Shown one piece after another: positions 38,026 to 46,272 of a stretch of DNA of 64,000 nucleotides; the first letter of the stretch is position 1, and every line of letters starts with the position of its first letter. Source of the stretch: Bacteroidales bacterium (lineage in GTDB: Bacteria > Bacteroidota > Bacteroidia > Bacteroidales > F082). Both the position numbers and the translations under genes were made by a program. The stretch covers positions 88,032 to 152,031 of the forward strand of contig JACFNF010000006.1 in NCBI GenBank assembly GCA_019454985.1, in the 5' to 3' direction. The notes below the pieces were generated by a model. The model did not search any database. It worked only from the letters and a program-made list of their open reading frames with translations, and was not told the origin of the DNA.

Positions 38026-38490
38026 TTAGTCATTGGTTTTCAGATAGTTGATCAGGAAATCAAAAGCCTTGTCTAAGTTATCGCAGGCTTGTGGGGTAAG
38101 TCGTTCTTCAAACTCCCATTCGTAACCCTTGATATGCAACAATCGGGCTTTGGGCGATTTTCCGTAGATTTTGCGACAGAGGTCAATCACAAAAGCAGGC
38201 GATACGGCATGCATTGTAAACTCCACCTTAGCATTATCGGGTTTCACCTCACTGAAATCGAAATCGTGTATATCCTCCACAGAAGCATCCACAAACACCA
38301 CTTCATCATAAGGGTGAATCGCAGCGGCATCTTCGATATTGAGCTGATAGTTGGTATCAGTGTCAACATGTTGAAAATGATTTTCGGCAATCCATTGCTC
38401 GAGTCGGGAAATAAAGGCGGCTCCCAGGCCATCGTCCTGACGGCCCGGGTTGCCGTAGCCATAAACCAATATTTTCCCTTTTTCCGGCAT
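38026..38490 (-). CDS. hoxW: Hydrogenase maturation protease
   Basis: The 154-residue protein starts KGKILVYGYGNPGRQDDGLG, the HyaD/HoxW-type motif with metal-binding Asp, followed by VVFVDASVEDIHDF and HAVSP. These endoproteases cut the C-terminal peptide off the large [NiFe] subunit after nickel insertion. The large subunit gene ends at 38490, and its stop shares one base with the start of this gene. The gene symbol is given by synteny and function. Confidence 0.9.
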   Translation of the reverse strand: MPEKGKILVYGYGNPGRQDDGLGAAFISRLEQWIAENHFQHVDTDTNYQLNIEDAAAIHPYDEVVFVDASVEDIHDFDFSEVKPDNAKVEFTMHAVSPAFVIDLCRKIYGKSPKARLLHIKGYEWEFEERLTPQACDNLDKAFDFLINYLKTND

Positions 38491-39947
38491 TAACTGAAAG
38501 AACGTTTCCGGTCAATCACCTGGTTTTCACTATTGACAAGGGTGATCTCGAGAGGCATTTTTCCGAGAGCATGGGTTGCGCAGCTCAGACAGGGGTCGTA
38601 AGCCCTGATGGCAACCTCCACGGCGTTCATCATCCCTTCGGTGATCACATCCTTGCCGGTCATGATTTCTTTGGCCACAAAATTTACTGAGCGGTTCATC
38701 GGTTCGTTGTTGTTGGTGGTCGAAACGATGAGGTTGGCCATTTCAATCTGATCATGATCGTTGATGCGGTAGTGGTGGAAAAGAGTTCCGCGGGGAGCCT
38801 CTATAAGGCCGATACCTTCTTTCTGCTTGGTGCCTTTTACCACTAACTCGCCTTTCAACAGATCGTCATCGTTGAGCAATTCGCGGATCATTTCTGCGGC
38901 ATGAAGTGTTTCAATCAGACGTGCATAGTGAGTTAGCAAGCAATGATTGTTCGGTTTTCCGTGGGTGAGCGCTTTAAAGGCCTCAAATTCTTTCTGAGCA
39001 AGTGGTGTCGGGATAAAATCGGCGGTGTTCAGTCGTGCAAGAGGGCCAACCCGATACCAGCCTTTTTCTTTACCAAGATGTTTCAGATAAGGGAATTTCA
39101 TATAGCTCCACGGACGAACCTCTTCTTCGATGTATTGATTATATTCCTGATAATCCACATCGTTGAGGACTTTCTTCCCTTCGGCATCCACTGCCCTCAA
39201 CACACCATGGTAAAGGTCGAGCGCGCCGTCTTTGCGCACCAAACTCAGGTGATTGCTTGGGAAATGGGCAAAATTCTCAATGAAGCTTTTGTTTGCGGCA
39301 TAATAGTTTTTGAAAAACTCAATGGCTTCTGATGCCCAATTCACCATTTTGTCGGCGTTAAGGGGATCGGCGCCGTGCAGGAACTCGTTTTTCTCCTCCA
39401 GTGTCAGGTGTTTGTTGATACCGCCGGGGATGGCACCTGTCCCGTGGATTTTCTTTCCAGCGGTGGCACGGATGATTTCCTGGCCAAATTTACGCATCAT
39501 CACTCCCTGTACGGCAAGTTCGGGCCGGGTGAGGGCAATGCCGATGATATTGCGCAGAGCCGGATCGCCGTCAATACCAAAAAGGAAATCGGGGGCACTC
39601 AGATGGAAAAAGTGGAGTGAGTGCGACTGGAACATCTGTCCGTAGTGCATCAGTCTGCGCATTTTTTCGCCGGTTGGACTAAGGCCGTCGCCAGTTCCTG
39701 CTCCAACAATCACGTCAAGAGCTTTGGCAGCAGCCAAGTGATGGCTCACCGGGCAAATTCCGCAAAGACGTTGCACGAGTACCGGAGCTTCCCAGTAGGG
39801 TCTTCCCTGAACAAAACGCTCAAAACCTCTAAATTCGACGATATGTAAACGGCTCTGCGTCACATTTCCGAGGTCGTCCATGTGGATGGTGACCTTTCCG
39901 TGACCTTCAACGCGGGTTACAGGTTCAATGGTTATTTTTCGTGACAT
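38490..39947 (-). CDS. hoxH: NAD-linked [NiFe] hydrogenase large subunit
   Basis: The 485-residue protein has both Cys motifs of the nickel site: LCGICPVSHH near the N-terminus and DPCLSCATHALG near the C-terminus. The N-terminal EPVTRVEGHG is also typical. The C-terminal tail after the second motif (KMPLEITLVNSENQVIDRK) is presumably cut during maturation. Grouping as a group 3d-like (bidirectional NAD-linked) enzyme rests on the adjoining hoxF, hoxU and hoxY genes. The spacing to hoxY is 18 bp. Confidence 0.95.
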   Translation of the reverse strand: MSRKITIEPVTRVEGHGKVTIHMDDLGNVTQSRLHIVEFRGFERFVQGRPYWEAPVLVQRLCGICPVSHHLAAAKALDVIVGAGTGDGLSPTGEKMRRLMHYGQMFQSHSLHFFHLSAPDFLFGIDGDPALRNIIGIALTRPELAVQGVMMRKFGQEIIRATAGKKIHGTGAIPGGINKHLTLEEKNEFLHGADPLNADKMVNWASEAIEFFKNYYAANKSFIENFAHFPSNHLSLVRKDGALDLYHGVLRAVDAEGKKVLNDVDYQEYNQYIEEEVRPWSYMKFPYLKHLGKEKGWYRVGPLARLNTADFIPTPLAQKEFEAFKALTHGKPNNHCLLTHYARLIETLHAAEMIRELLNDDDLLKGELVVKGTKQKEGIGLIEAPRGTLFHHYRINDHDQIEMANLIVSTTNNNEPMNRSVNFVAKEIMTGKDVITEGMMNAVEVAIRAYDPCLSCATHALGKMPLEITLVNSENQVIDRKRSFS

Positions 39948-39965
39948 GGTTCAATCTTGCTTTGG

Positions 39966-40514
39966 TTAATCGAATTTGATGGTTTCATAAGGAAGCTTCA
40001 TCGGGTCGCCTGTAATCAAAGCCACGAGCGCATCCCAGATGAGGTCGGCGCGTGGCGGGCAGCCCGGAAGGAAATAATCAATCTTCACAATTTCGTGACA
40101 GGGATAAACCTTGTCGAGAAGCATCGGCAACTCATCGTCGTTGGGAAGTATCTTTTCGGTGTTGAGCTGCACAGTGGGGCCGTTCAGGTAAGCTTCGTGC
40201 AAGCATTCTTGAATCGGGATGCCATTGCGCAAAGCCGGCAGGCCGCCCATGATAGCACACTCACCCAAGGAGATGAGAATTTTGCAGTTTTTACGGAACG
40301 ACCTCAACACCTCAACATTTTCACTGTTGCAGCAGCCACCTTCGATGATGCCGATATCCACCGGCTTGGTGAAGGTTTTGATGTCGTCCACCGGCGATTT
40401 GTTGAACTCAACAAGTTCGATGAGCTGAAGGATACGTTCGTCAATATCGAGGATTGACATGTGGCAGCCGAAGCAGCCTGCTAAGGATGTTGTTGCGATA
40501 ACGGGTTTGCTCAT
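39966..40514 (-). CDS. hoxY: NAD-linked [NiFe] hydrogenase small subunit
   Basis: The 182-residue protein is short, as in HoxY, without the long Fe-S C-terminus of membrane hydrogenases. It holds the proximal [4Fe-4S] cluster Cys residues: CFGC near the N-terminus, Cys in EGGC, GEC and PGCPP. It transfers electrons from HoxH to the HoxU/HoxF diaphorase. Confidence 0.94.
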   Translation of the reverse strand: MSKPVIATTSLAGCFGCHMSILDIDERILQLIELVEFNKSPVDDIKTFTKPVDIGIIEGGCCNSENVEVLRSFRKNCKILISLGECAIMGGLPALRNGIPIQECLHEAYLNGPTVQLNTEKILPNDDELPMLLDKVYPCHEIVKIDYFLPGCPPRADLIWDALVALITGDPMKLPYETIKFD

Positions 40515-40532
40515 TGTTTGTTCCTCCTGATG

Positions 40533-41228
40533 TTAAACCTGAACTTCACTACCAATGGGTTTCTTATCGAATTTCCGGCTGCCGATGGGCATAGCGAAGC
40601 CCTTTTCTTTAACTAAGATTGAGCCAACAGGGCAGTTACGCATGGCTTTTTCGGCCAGCTCATCGGTCATTTTCATTCCCATTTCTTTATCGAGTACCAC
40701 TTCCAAGTGGTTTCCCCTGTTTCGGAAGGCAAAAAACGACCTTCCCTGCTCGTCTTTGATGGATTTGATGCACCGTTTGCAAAGGATGCAGCGGTTTTGG
40801 TCCTTGATGATTTTGGGCGAGCTGGCATCCACTTCCTTCTTTGGAAATTCGTAAGGAAAGCGTGGTACCATCATCTGGAACAGGTAGCCCAGCGCCTGAA
40901 GCTCGCAATTGCCGCTTTTTTCGCAGGCCGGGCAAAAATGGTTTCCACTCACAAAAAGCAGCTCGACAATGCTTTTGCGAAGATCGAGAATTTCGGGTGA
41001 GTTGGATTCAATTTCCATTCCATCCGTAACAGGCGTGGTGCACGAAGTCATAAACCGTCCGTTGATGCGAACAGTGCACACGCGACAGGCGCCTTTGGGG
41101 ATCAGTCCGGCCATATTGCACAAGGTGGGGATGAAGATGCCATTCTGCCGTGCCGCTTCCACAATGTAAGTGCCGGCTTCGGCCATACATTCCACACCAT
41201 CAATTTTGAATTTTATGAGATTTGCCAT
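40533..41228 (-). CDS. hoxU: Hydrogenase diaphorase subunit, ferredoxin-type (HoxU)
   Basis: The 231-residue protein contains a [2Fe-2S] ferredoxin domain (LCNMAGLIPKGACRVCTV, then TSCTTPV). A His/Cys [4Fe-4S] motif follows (NHFCPACEKSGNC), and one [4Fe-4S] site (NRCILCKRC and later NCPVGS). This matches HoxU or NuoG N-terminal parts. It relays electrons between HoxY and HoxF. Confidence 0.94.
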   Translation of the reverse strand: MANLIKFKIDGVECMAEAGTYIVEAARQNGIFIPTLCNMAGLIPKGACRVCTVRINGRFMTSCTTPVTDGMEIESNSPEILDLRKSIVELLFVSGNHFCPACEKSGNCELQALGYLFQMMVPRFPYEFPKKEVDASSPKIIKDQNRCILCKRCIKSIKDEQGRSFFAFRNRGNHLEVVLDKEMGMKMTDELAEKAMRNCPVGSILVKEKGFAMPIGSRKFDKKPIGSEVQV

Positions 41229-41253
41229 GGTGATATTGATTCAATCTGGTTTT

Positions 41254-43059
41254 TCAATGATGAAATTTCGGGACGCGCCCTACATAGTTGCACGAATCCT
41301 GTACGGCAGCCACGAGATCGAAACCTTCGTCGAAGTCGAGATCTTTTTGCAGCAGATTTTCGTAGAGATGCCTGAAATTTTTCAAGCTACTCACGATGGG
41401 GTTGGCAGCGGTTTGTCCCAGTCCGCAACGGCTGGGTTGCAACACTTTTGCCCATGCCTGAAGATCGTCCAAATCTTTCCTGACACCTTTACCTTTCAGA
41501 ATCTTCAACAGTTTATTACGCAATACCTGAGGCATATTGCGGCAGGTGGAACACGAACCGCACGACTCGTCAATAAAGAACTCCATAAAGTTGAGCACCA
41601 CATCTTTAAGCAGGTTACGTTGTTTGTTAAAGATGATCATGGAGCCACCTGTTGAAAGGTCGGAATAGCCGAGGGTACGGTGAAACTCATTGGGTGCAAT
41701 GAGGGTTCCCGAAGGACCGCCCACTTGCACGGCCTGCACATCGTATGCTCCCACCATATTGAGCATGTCTTCCACGTTGAAGCCCCAGTTCACTTCGTAA
41801 ACCCCGGGGAACATGCAGTCGCCCGAGATACTCAGGATTTTGGTTCCGGTGGAGTCTTCGGTACCAAACTGAGTAAACCACTCCCCACCATTTTCAATAA
41901 TGCGGACTGCTGTGGCAAAAGTTTCCACATTATTGATGATGGTAGGCTGTCCGAGATAACCTTTTTCCACTGGGAAAGGAGGTTTGTCGCGGGGTTCACC
42001 GCGTTTGCCTTCGAGCGATTCAAGCAGGGCCGACTCTTCGCCACACACATAAGCTCCGGCGCCAAACTGAATACGTATGTCGAAATTGAAGCCTTCGATA
42101 CCGCCAATGTTTTCACCCAACAGGTTTTGTTCGCGCATGTTTTGAAGTACCCATTCGAGGTAGTCTTTCATATAACGGTATTCATACCTGAGGTACAGGA
42201 TTCCTTCGTCGCCGCCAATGGCATAGCCCGCAACGGCCATACCTTCGAACACCAACTCAGGTTTCTCGGTAAGGATCACGCGGTCTTTGAAAGTTCCGGG
42301 TTCGCCTTCATCGGCATTGCAGACTACATAATGTTTTTGTCCTTTTGCCCGGCGGCAGAATTCCCATTTGAAACCAGTCGGGAAACCTGCACCCCCCCGG
42401 CCACGGATATGGCTGTGTTTAATTTCGGCAATCACTCCTTCGGGCGACATTTTGGGCAATATCTCCTTGATCACTTTTCCCATCGTATATTGGTCGGAAA
42501 GCACCATCCCTTTGCGGCGGATGTTGCTCGAAACCATTGCTTTCAGAAAGGGATGCTGATTTTTGCCATCGCCATAGCTTTCGTTCACCAACTCATCCAG
42601 ACTCAGGCCTTTGCGCATATATTGCACAATTTCCTTCACCCGGTAGGGTGTGAGCCGTGTGAACACCTTGTTGTTGATGATGGCAGCAGGCTCCTGGTCG
42701 TTCATACCGATACAAGCCGTGTCGAAAAGCCCGATCAATCCATCGGGAGTAACCTGCCCAAAAGTAATTCCAGTTTCTTTTTCGAAAGCTTCTTTGATGG
42801 CCTGTCGCCCGAACATATAGGCCACTACGCTGTTGTTCAGATAGATGGCATACTTTCCGCGTGGCTTTGTGCTCAGAAAATGATAAAACGAAATGGTTTG
42901 TTCTACATCCACCTGCGAGAGGCCAAGCTCGTTGGACAGGGTAAGAATGGCTCCCCGGCTGATGTAACCAAACTGCTCCTGAATCGCTATGAGCATATCC
43001 ATGAGCCGGTCAGGTCTTCCTCCGTAGTTTGTAATAATTTGGTTAATAGCGTTTTCCAT
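41254..43059 (-). CDS. hoxF: Hydrogenase NAD(H)/FMN diaphorase subunit (HoxF), NuoE-NuoF fusion
   Basis: The 601-residue protein is a fusion. Residues 1 to about 150 are NuoE-like and the rest NuoF-like, with the FMN/NAD-binding motif RGRGGAGFPTGFKWEF, GAGAYVCGEESALLESLEG and the [4Fe-4S] Cys set CGSCSTC and RCGLG. The NuoE-like part keeps the fold pattern (VEQTISFYHFLSTKPRGKY) but only Cys116 of the four usual [2Fe-2S] ligands. The others read Tyr/Leu near 73, Val/Ala near 79 and Asn120. That cluster is therefore probably absent, while FMN and the [4Fe-4S] cluster are expected. It leads the operon, with a promoter just upstream. Confidence 0.93.
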   Translation of the reverse strand: MENAINQIITNYGGRPDRLMDMLIAIQEQFGYISRGAILTLSNELGLSQVDVEQTISFYHFLSTKPRGKYAIYLNNSVVAYMFGRQAIKEAFEKETGITFGQVTPDGLIGLFDTACIGMNDQEPAAIINNKVFTRLTPYRVKEIVQYMRKGLSLDELVNESYGDGKNQHPFLKAMVSSNIRRKGMVLSDQYTMGKVIKEILPKMSPEGVIAEIKHSHIRGRGGAGFPTGFKWEFCRRAKGQKHYVVCNADEGEPGTFKDRVILTEKPELVFEGMAVAGYAIGGDEGILYLRYEYRYMKDYLEWVLQNMREQNLLGENIGGIEGFNFDIRIQFGAGAYVCGEESALLESLEGKRGEPRDKPPFPVEKGYLGQPTIINNVETFATAVRIIENGGEWFTQFGTEDSTGTKILSISGDCMFPGVYEVNWGFNVEDMLNMVGAYDVQAVQVGGPSGTLIAPNEFHRTLGYSDLSTGGSMIIFNKQRNLLKDVVLNFMEFFIDESCGSCSTCRNMPQVLRNKLLKILKGKGVRKDLDDLQAWAKVLQPSRCGLGQTAANPIVSSLKNFRHLYENLLQKDLDFDEGFDLVAAVQDSCNYVGRVPKFHH

Positions 43060-43124
43060 ACTAATTTGAGTTGGATAATCGAATTATTTCATGCAAAATT
43101 GAGTTGCTGTTAATCAATTCACAA

Positions 43125-43157
43125 CAAAAATAGGAGGAAAAAATTGATCCTTCCAAA
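43125..43157 (-). promoter_or_regulatory. Candidate promoter of hydrogenase operon
   Basis: Minus strand TTTG (complement of 43154-43157), 21 nt, TATTTTTG (complement of 43125-43132), about 65 bp upstream of the hoxF ATG at 43059. Confidence 0.6.
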
Positions 43158-43205
43158 CCCTGTTTAAAATTTAGAACGTTTTTAAATAGCAGGATTTAGG
43201 CAAGG

Positions 43206-43895
43206 TTAGATTGTCTCTTTGATGAAAGGCTTTGTCGCACGCAGCATATGACGTTTTCCGGGAGGGCCGGCAAGGCGTTCGAGCATGAAACCGGCCGCAC
43301 GAAGATTCCTTTTCACTTCGCCGCGCGACGAATAGGTGACAAGAATCCCACCAGGCCGCATAGAGGTAAAAAGTTGCGAAAACACTTTTTCATTCCACAG
43401 CTCCGGTTGTGCATCCATACTGAATGCATCGAAAAAAACAAGATGGTAATGAGATGCAGGCAATGATATCTCCAAAAGGTCAGCCTTTTGTTTGCAAATG
43501 GAAAATCCTTCGCTGAGCTGAATCATTTGGTTCCATGGCGCCCGATGAATTTCTTCAAAAAGAAAACGTTCGGGCGTTTTCTCAGGCCACTGGCTCCGGG
43601 CAAAAGACTCCCACATTGCGCTGTCTAAAGGGTATTTCTCAACGGTTTCGTAAACGATTTTTAGATTGTCTTTGTATAAACAGCTCAACAAAGTATTGAA
43701 ACCGGTGCCGAAACCCATTTCGAAAATAAAGCACTCAGAAAGTCCGGCGGGTACGGCTTTCAACCCATTTTCTATGAAAACCAGCATAGATTCCGTGATG
43801 GCGCCATGATGAGAGTGATAGGTCTCGCCAAAACGCCTGCTTCTGATACTCATAGAGCCATCAGAAGTCACAATCAATTCGTCCATATCCGGCAT
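43206..43895 (-). CDS. mnmD: tRNA 5-methylaminomethyl-2-thiouridine methyltransferase (MnmD type)
   Basis: From the ATG at 43895 (MPDMDELIVT) the protein is 229 residues; the frame begins at a GTG slightly upstream. It has the SAM motif FEMGFGTGFNTLLSCL and the HLVFFDAFSMDAQPELW segment typical of this methyltransferase (the MnmC C-terminal half). The FAD-dependent MnmC partner domain is absent, as in other stand-alone MnmD proteins. It makes the last step of the wobble uridine modification in tRNA. Confidence 0.85.
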   Translation of the reverse strand: MPDMDELIVTSDGSMSIRSRRFGETYHSHHGAITESMLVFIENGLKAVPAGLSECFIFEMGFGTGFNTLLSCLYKDNLKIVYETVEKYPLDSAMWESFARSQWPEKTPERFLFEEIHRAPWNQMIQLSEGFSICKQKADLLEISLPASHYHLVFFDAFSMDAQPELWNEKVFSQLFTSMRPGGILVTYSSRGEVKRNLRAAGFMLERLAGPPGKRHMLRATKPFIKETI

Positions 43896-44036
43896 TGCGT
43901 GTCTTTGCACAATAATTTATAATAAGGAGATATCCACCTTTCAAATCCATGCCAAAAGATTTTGGAAAATCGTTCGGAACCGGCTCAAAAAAGTTGTTAC
44001 ATTTGGCTAAAATATCTCAAAAACGAATTACCACCT

Positions 44037-44744
44037 ATGAATTACGATTTAAATCTCAGCAAAATCTTGTTTCTGGACATAGAAACTGTTTCGGCGCTCC
44101 CGACATATGAGCAACTTGACGAACGCATGAAGAAATTATGGGATCGCAAAGCTTCTCTGATCAAAACAGAGAACATGGATAAGCCCGAAGACCTTTATTC
44201 ACGTGCCGGAATTTATGCTGAGTTTGGGAAAATCATCGTGATTTCAGCAGGATTTTTTAAAAACAACAAGTTCAGAATCAAATCTTTTTATGGCCATGAC
44301 GAGAAAGAGATTCTGAGTGAATTTGCCCAATTACTCGAACGTTATTACAGCGATAACGACAGCCTTCTGTGCGCCCACAACGGCAAAGAGTTCGACTTCC
44401 CTTATATTTGCCGTCGGATGATGGTAAACCGGATTAAATTACCTTCAATCCTGCAAATAGCCGGGAAACGCCCCTGGGAGGTCAAACACCTTGACACCAT
44501 GGAATTATGGAAATTTGGGGATTATAAAAACTATACTTCCCTAGAGCTGCTGACGGCTCTTTTTGGCATACCCACACCCAAGGATGATATTGACGGCAGC
44601 CAGGTTGGCAAAGTTTATTGGGAAGAAAACGACTTAGAACGCATCAAAAATTATTGTCAAAAAGATGTTTTGGCAATAGCCCAACTCATGCGTTGTTATG
44701 TGAATCAGCCTTTGATAGCTCAGGAGCAGGTGATTTTTATTTAA
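44037..44744 (+). CDS. 3'-5' exonuclease, PolB-exonuclease-like (DEDDy)
   Basis: From the ATG at 44037 (MNYDLNLSKILFLDIETVS) the protein is 235 residues. The upstream in-frame extension from 43962 is not family-like, and a TACATTTG box (43998-44005) sits just before this ATG. It shows the DEDDy set: LDIET (Asp, Glu), CAHNGKEFDFPYI (Asp) and YCQKDVLAI (Tyr and Asp). It probably trims 3' DNA ends. The DUF2779 gene starts 16 bp downstream, so the two likely form one operon. Confidence 0.85.
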   Translation: MNYDLNLSKILFLDIETVSALPTYEQLDERMKKLWDRKASLIKTENMDKPEDLYSRAGIYAEFGKIIVISAGFFKNNKFRIKSFYGHDEKEILSEFAQLLERYYSDNDSLLCAHNGKEFDFPYICRRMMVNRIKLPSILQIAGKRPWEVKHLDTMELWKFGDYKNYTSLELLTALFGIPTPKDDIDGSQVGKVYWEENDLERIKNYCQKDVLAIAQLMRCYVNQPLIAQEQVIFI

Positions 44745-44760
44745 TACACCACTACTTTCT

Positions 44761-46200
44761 ATGGCTCATTTGCTTTCAAAATCTACGTACATCAGAGGTA
44801 GGCAATGTCAGAAGTCGCTTTACCTGAATAAAAAGCGTCCGTTTCTGCGCGATAAAATCAGCCCTGAACAGTTGGCCAAATTCAAGCGCGGAACCGATGT
44901 CGGCATTTTGGCTCAATCGCTTTTTCCGGGCGGTGTTGACTGCAAACCAAAATCGCCTGCGCAATATGCCGCTAAAATTGCCGAAACAGCAGCCATGATG
45001 GCTAAGCCCGAGGTTCACACCATCTATGAAGCAGTTTTTCAATGGGAAGAAGTGCTAATCATTCTCGACATCCTTGCTCGACACAACGACGGCTGGCACG
45101 CCTACGAAGTAAAAAGTTCGCTTCGAATTTCCGAAACCTATCTTCAGGATGCTGCACTCCAATATTATGTGCTTACCGGCTCAGGTGTAAAGTTGCACGA
45201 TTTCAGCATCATACATCTCGATGCGGACTATATTTTTCAGGAAAATCTTGAGCTGGACAAACTGTTTAAAACTGTTTCGGTTTTGGAAGAAGTGCGGCAA
45301 CACTATGACGAGACCGGCACGAATATCCGCATCAGCAAGGCCACGCTTGAAGCAGAAAGCTCACCCAAAATCCCCATTGGGCCGTGGTGCCATTCGCCCT
45401 ATCCCTGCGATCTTATCGGCCATTGCTGGAAACATGTTCCGGCCAACAGTTTTCTTTATATGGATACCATTGCCGAGGAAAAACGTTTTGAATGGTACCG
45501 TGAAGGGATGCTGAATATCGGTGAACTGCCGGATCATTTCGGAGAAGAGAATAGCCGGATTCAGGCGAAAGCCTTTCAAAGCGGAAAAATCTGTTTTGAC
45601 ACACAGCAGATTGACCCGGTGCAACAACTCCTGAAATCACGCGACGGCATGGAGAGTTATGTTTATGTACTATCCCATTCGCCAGCCATACCTCATTTTT
45701 CAGGTACCAGGCCATTTGAGCGGCTCCCTCTGGCAATCAGCATCTTGAGCAGCGGTGAACTTACAATCCATCATCACCTTGCCACGGCAGAAAGCATGCG
45801 AAAATTCGCTATAATCCTTGCCGGGCTAAGCAGAAAAGGCAAGATTTTTACGGCCGACGGTCAGACTCTTAAAGATTTATTTCATTTTGCCAGTAAATAC
45901 TTAAATAAAAGCGAATTAGAAGAAGTCAGCTTGCCGGAAGAAAGCATTGTAGGTCTGCAACAGCTCATTGATGAGCTGAAACTATTTTTTCCGGTTTCGA
46001 TGAAAGACATCAGTTTCAATGAGATGGTACGATGGCTTTCGGGTAAAAATTTTAAGCTCAAAAACGAAGTTTTTCTTGTAAGCGACCTTATACAAGCCGA
46101 AACTGAGCCTTTGTTTGCTGATAGCCTGCAACGGCTCAGGTTATTTCCCGAAGCGCTGAAATCCGCTTTCGACGCCATTCACAGTTTGATATCGCGATGA
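44761..46200 (+). CDS. DUF2779 protein with Cas4-like Fe-S nuclease pattern
   Basis: The 479-residue protein begins LSKSTYIRGRQCQKSLYL. Cys16 is paired with Cys210, Cys216 and Cys222 (WCHSPYPCDLIGHC), an arrangement like the [4Fe-4S] ligands of Cas4/AddB nucleases. A PD-(D/E)XK-like core is suggested by ILDILARHNDGWHAYEVKSS (Asp, Glu-x-Lys). DUF2779 is uncharacterised. The N-terminal half resembles a nuclease domain. The C-terminal half is helical and I do not recognise it. It is 16 bp behind the exonuclease gene, which suggests a joint role in DNA processing. Confidence 0.75.
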   Translation: MAHLLSKSTYIRGRQCQKSLYLNKKRPFLRDKISPEQLAKFKRGTDVGILAQSLFPGGVDCKPKSPAQYAAKIAETAAMMAKPEVHTIYEAVFQWEEVLIILDILARHNDGWHAYEVKSSLRISETYLQDAALQYYVLTGSGVKLHDFSIIHLDADYIFQENLELDKLFKTVSVLEEVRQHYDETGTNIRISKATLEAESSPKIPIGPWCHSPYPCDLIGHCWKHVPANSFLYMDTIAEEKRFEWYREGMLNIGELPDHFGEENSRIQAKAFQSGKICFDTQQIDPVQQLLKSRDGMESYVYVLSHSPAIPHFSGTRPFERLPLAISILSSGELTIHHHLATAESMRKFAIILAGLSRKGKIFTADGQTLKDLFHFASKYLNKSELEEVSLPEESIVGLQQLIDELKLFFPVSMKDISFNEMVRWLSGKNFKLKNEVFLVSDLIQAETEPLFADSLQRLRLFPEALKSAFDAIHSLISR

Positions 46201-46238
46201 GTCAAGAAGAGATTTTTTTCGGCTTTACGGTTTTCTTA

Positions 46239-46268
46239 TTTGGAATCAAAAGATACTATCTATCTTTG
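46239..46268 (+). promoter_or_regulatory. Candidate promoter of dnaB
   Basis: TTTG (46239-46242), 18 nt, TATCTTTG (46261-46268), only 5 bp before the ATG at 46273. The start of transcription would then fall almost on that ATG. Confidence 0.55.
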
Positions 46269-46272
46269 ACGC

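Noticed and set aside
41680..43113. 477-codon open frame on the plus strand
   Set aside because: It lies entirely opposite hoxF, whose motifs are complete. The reverse frame has no recognisable domain, so it is a codon-usage shadow.
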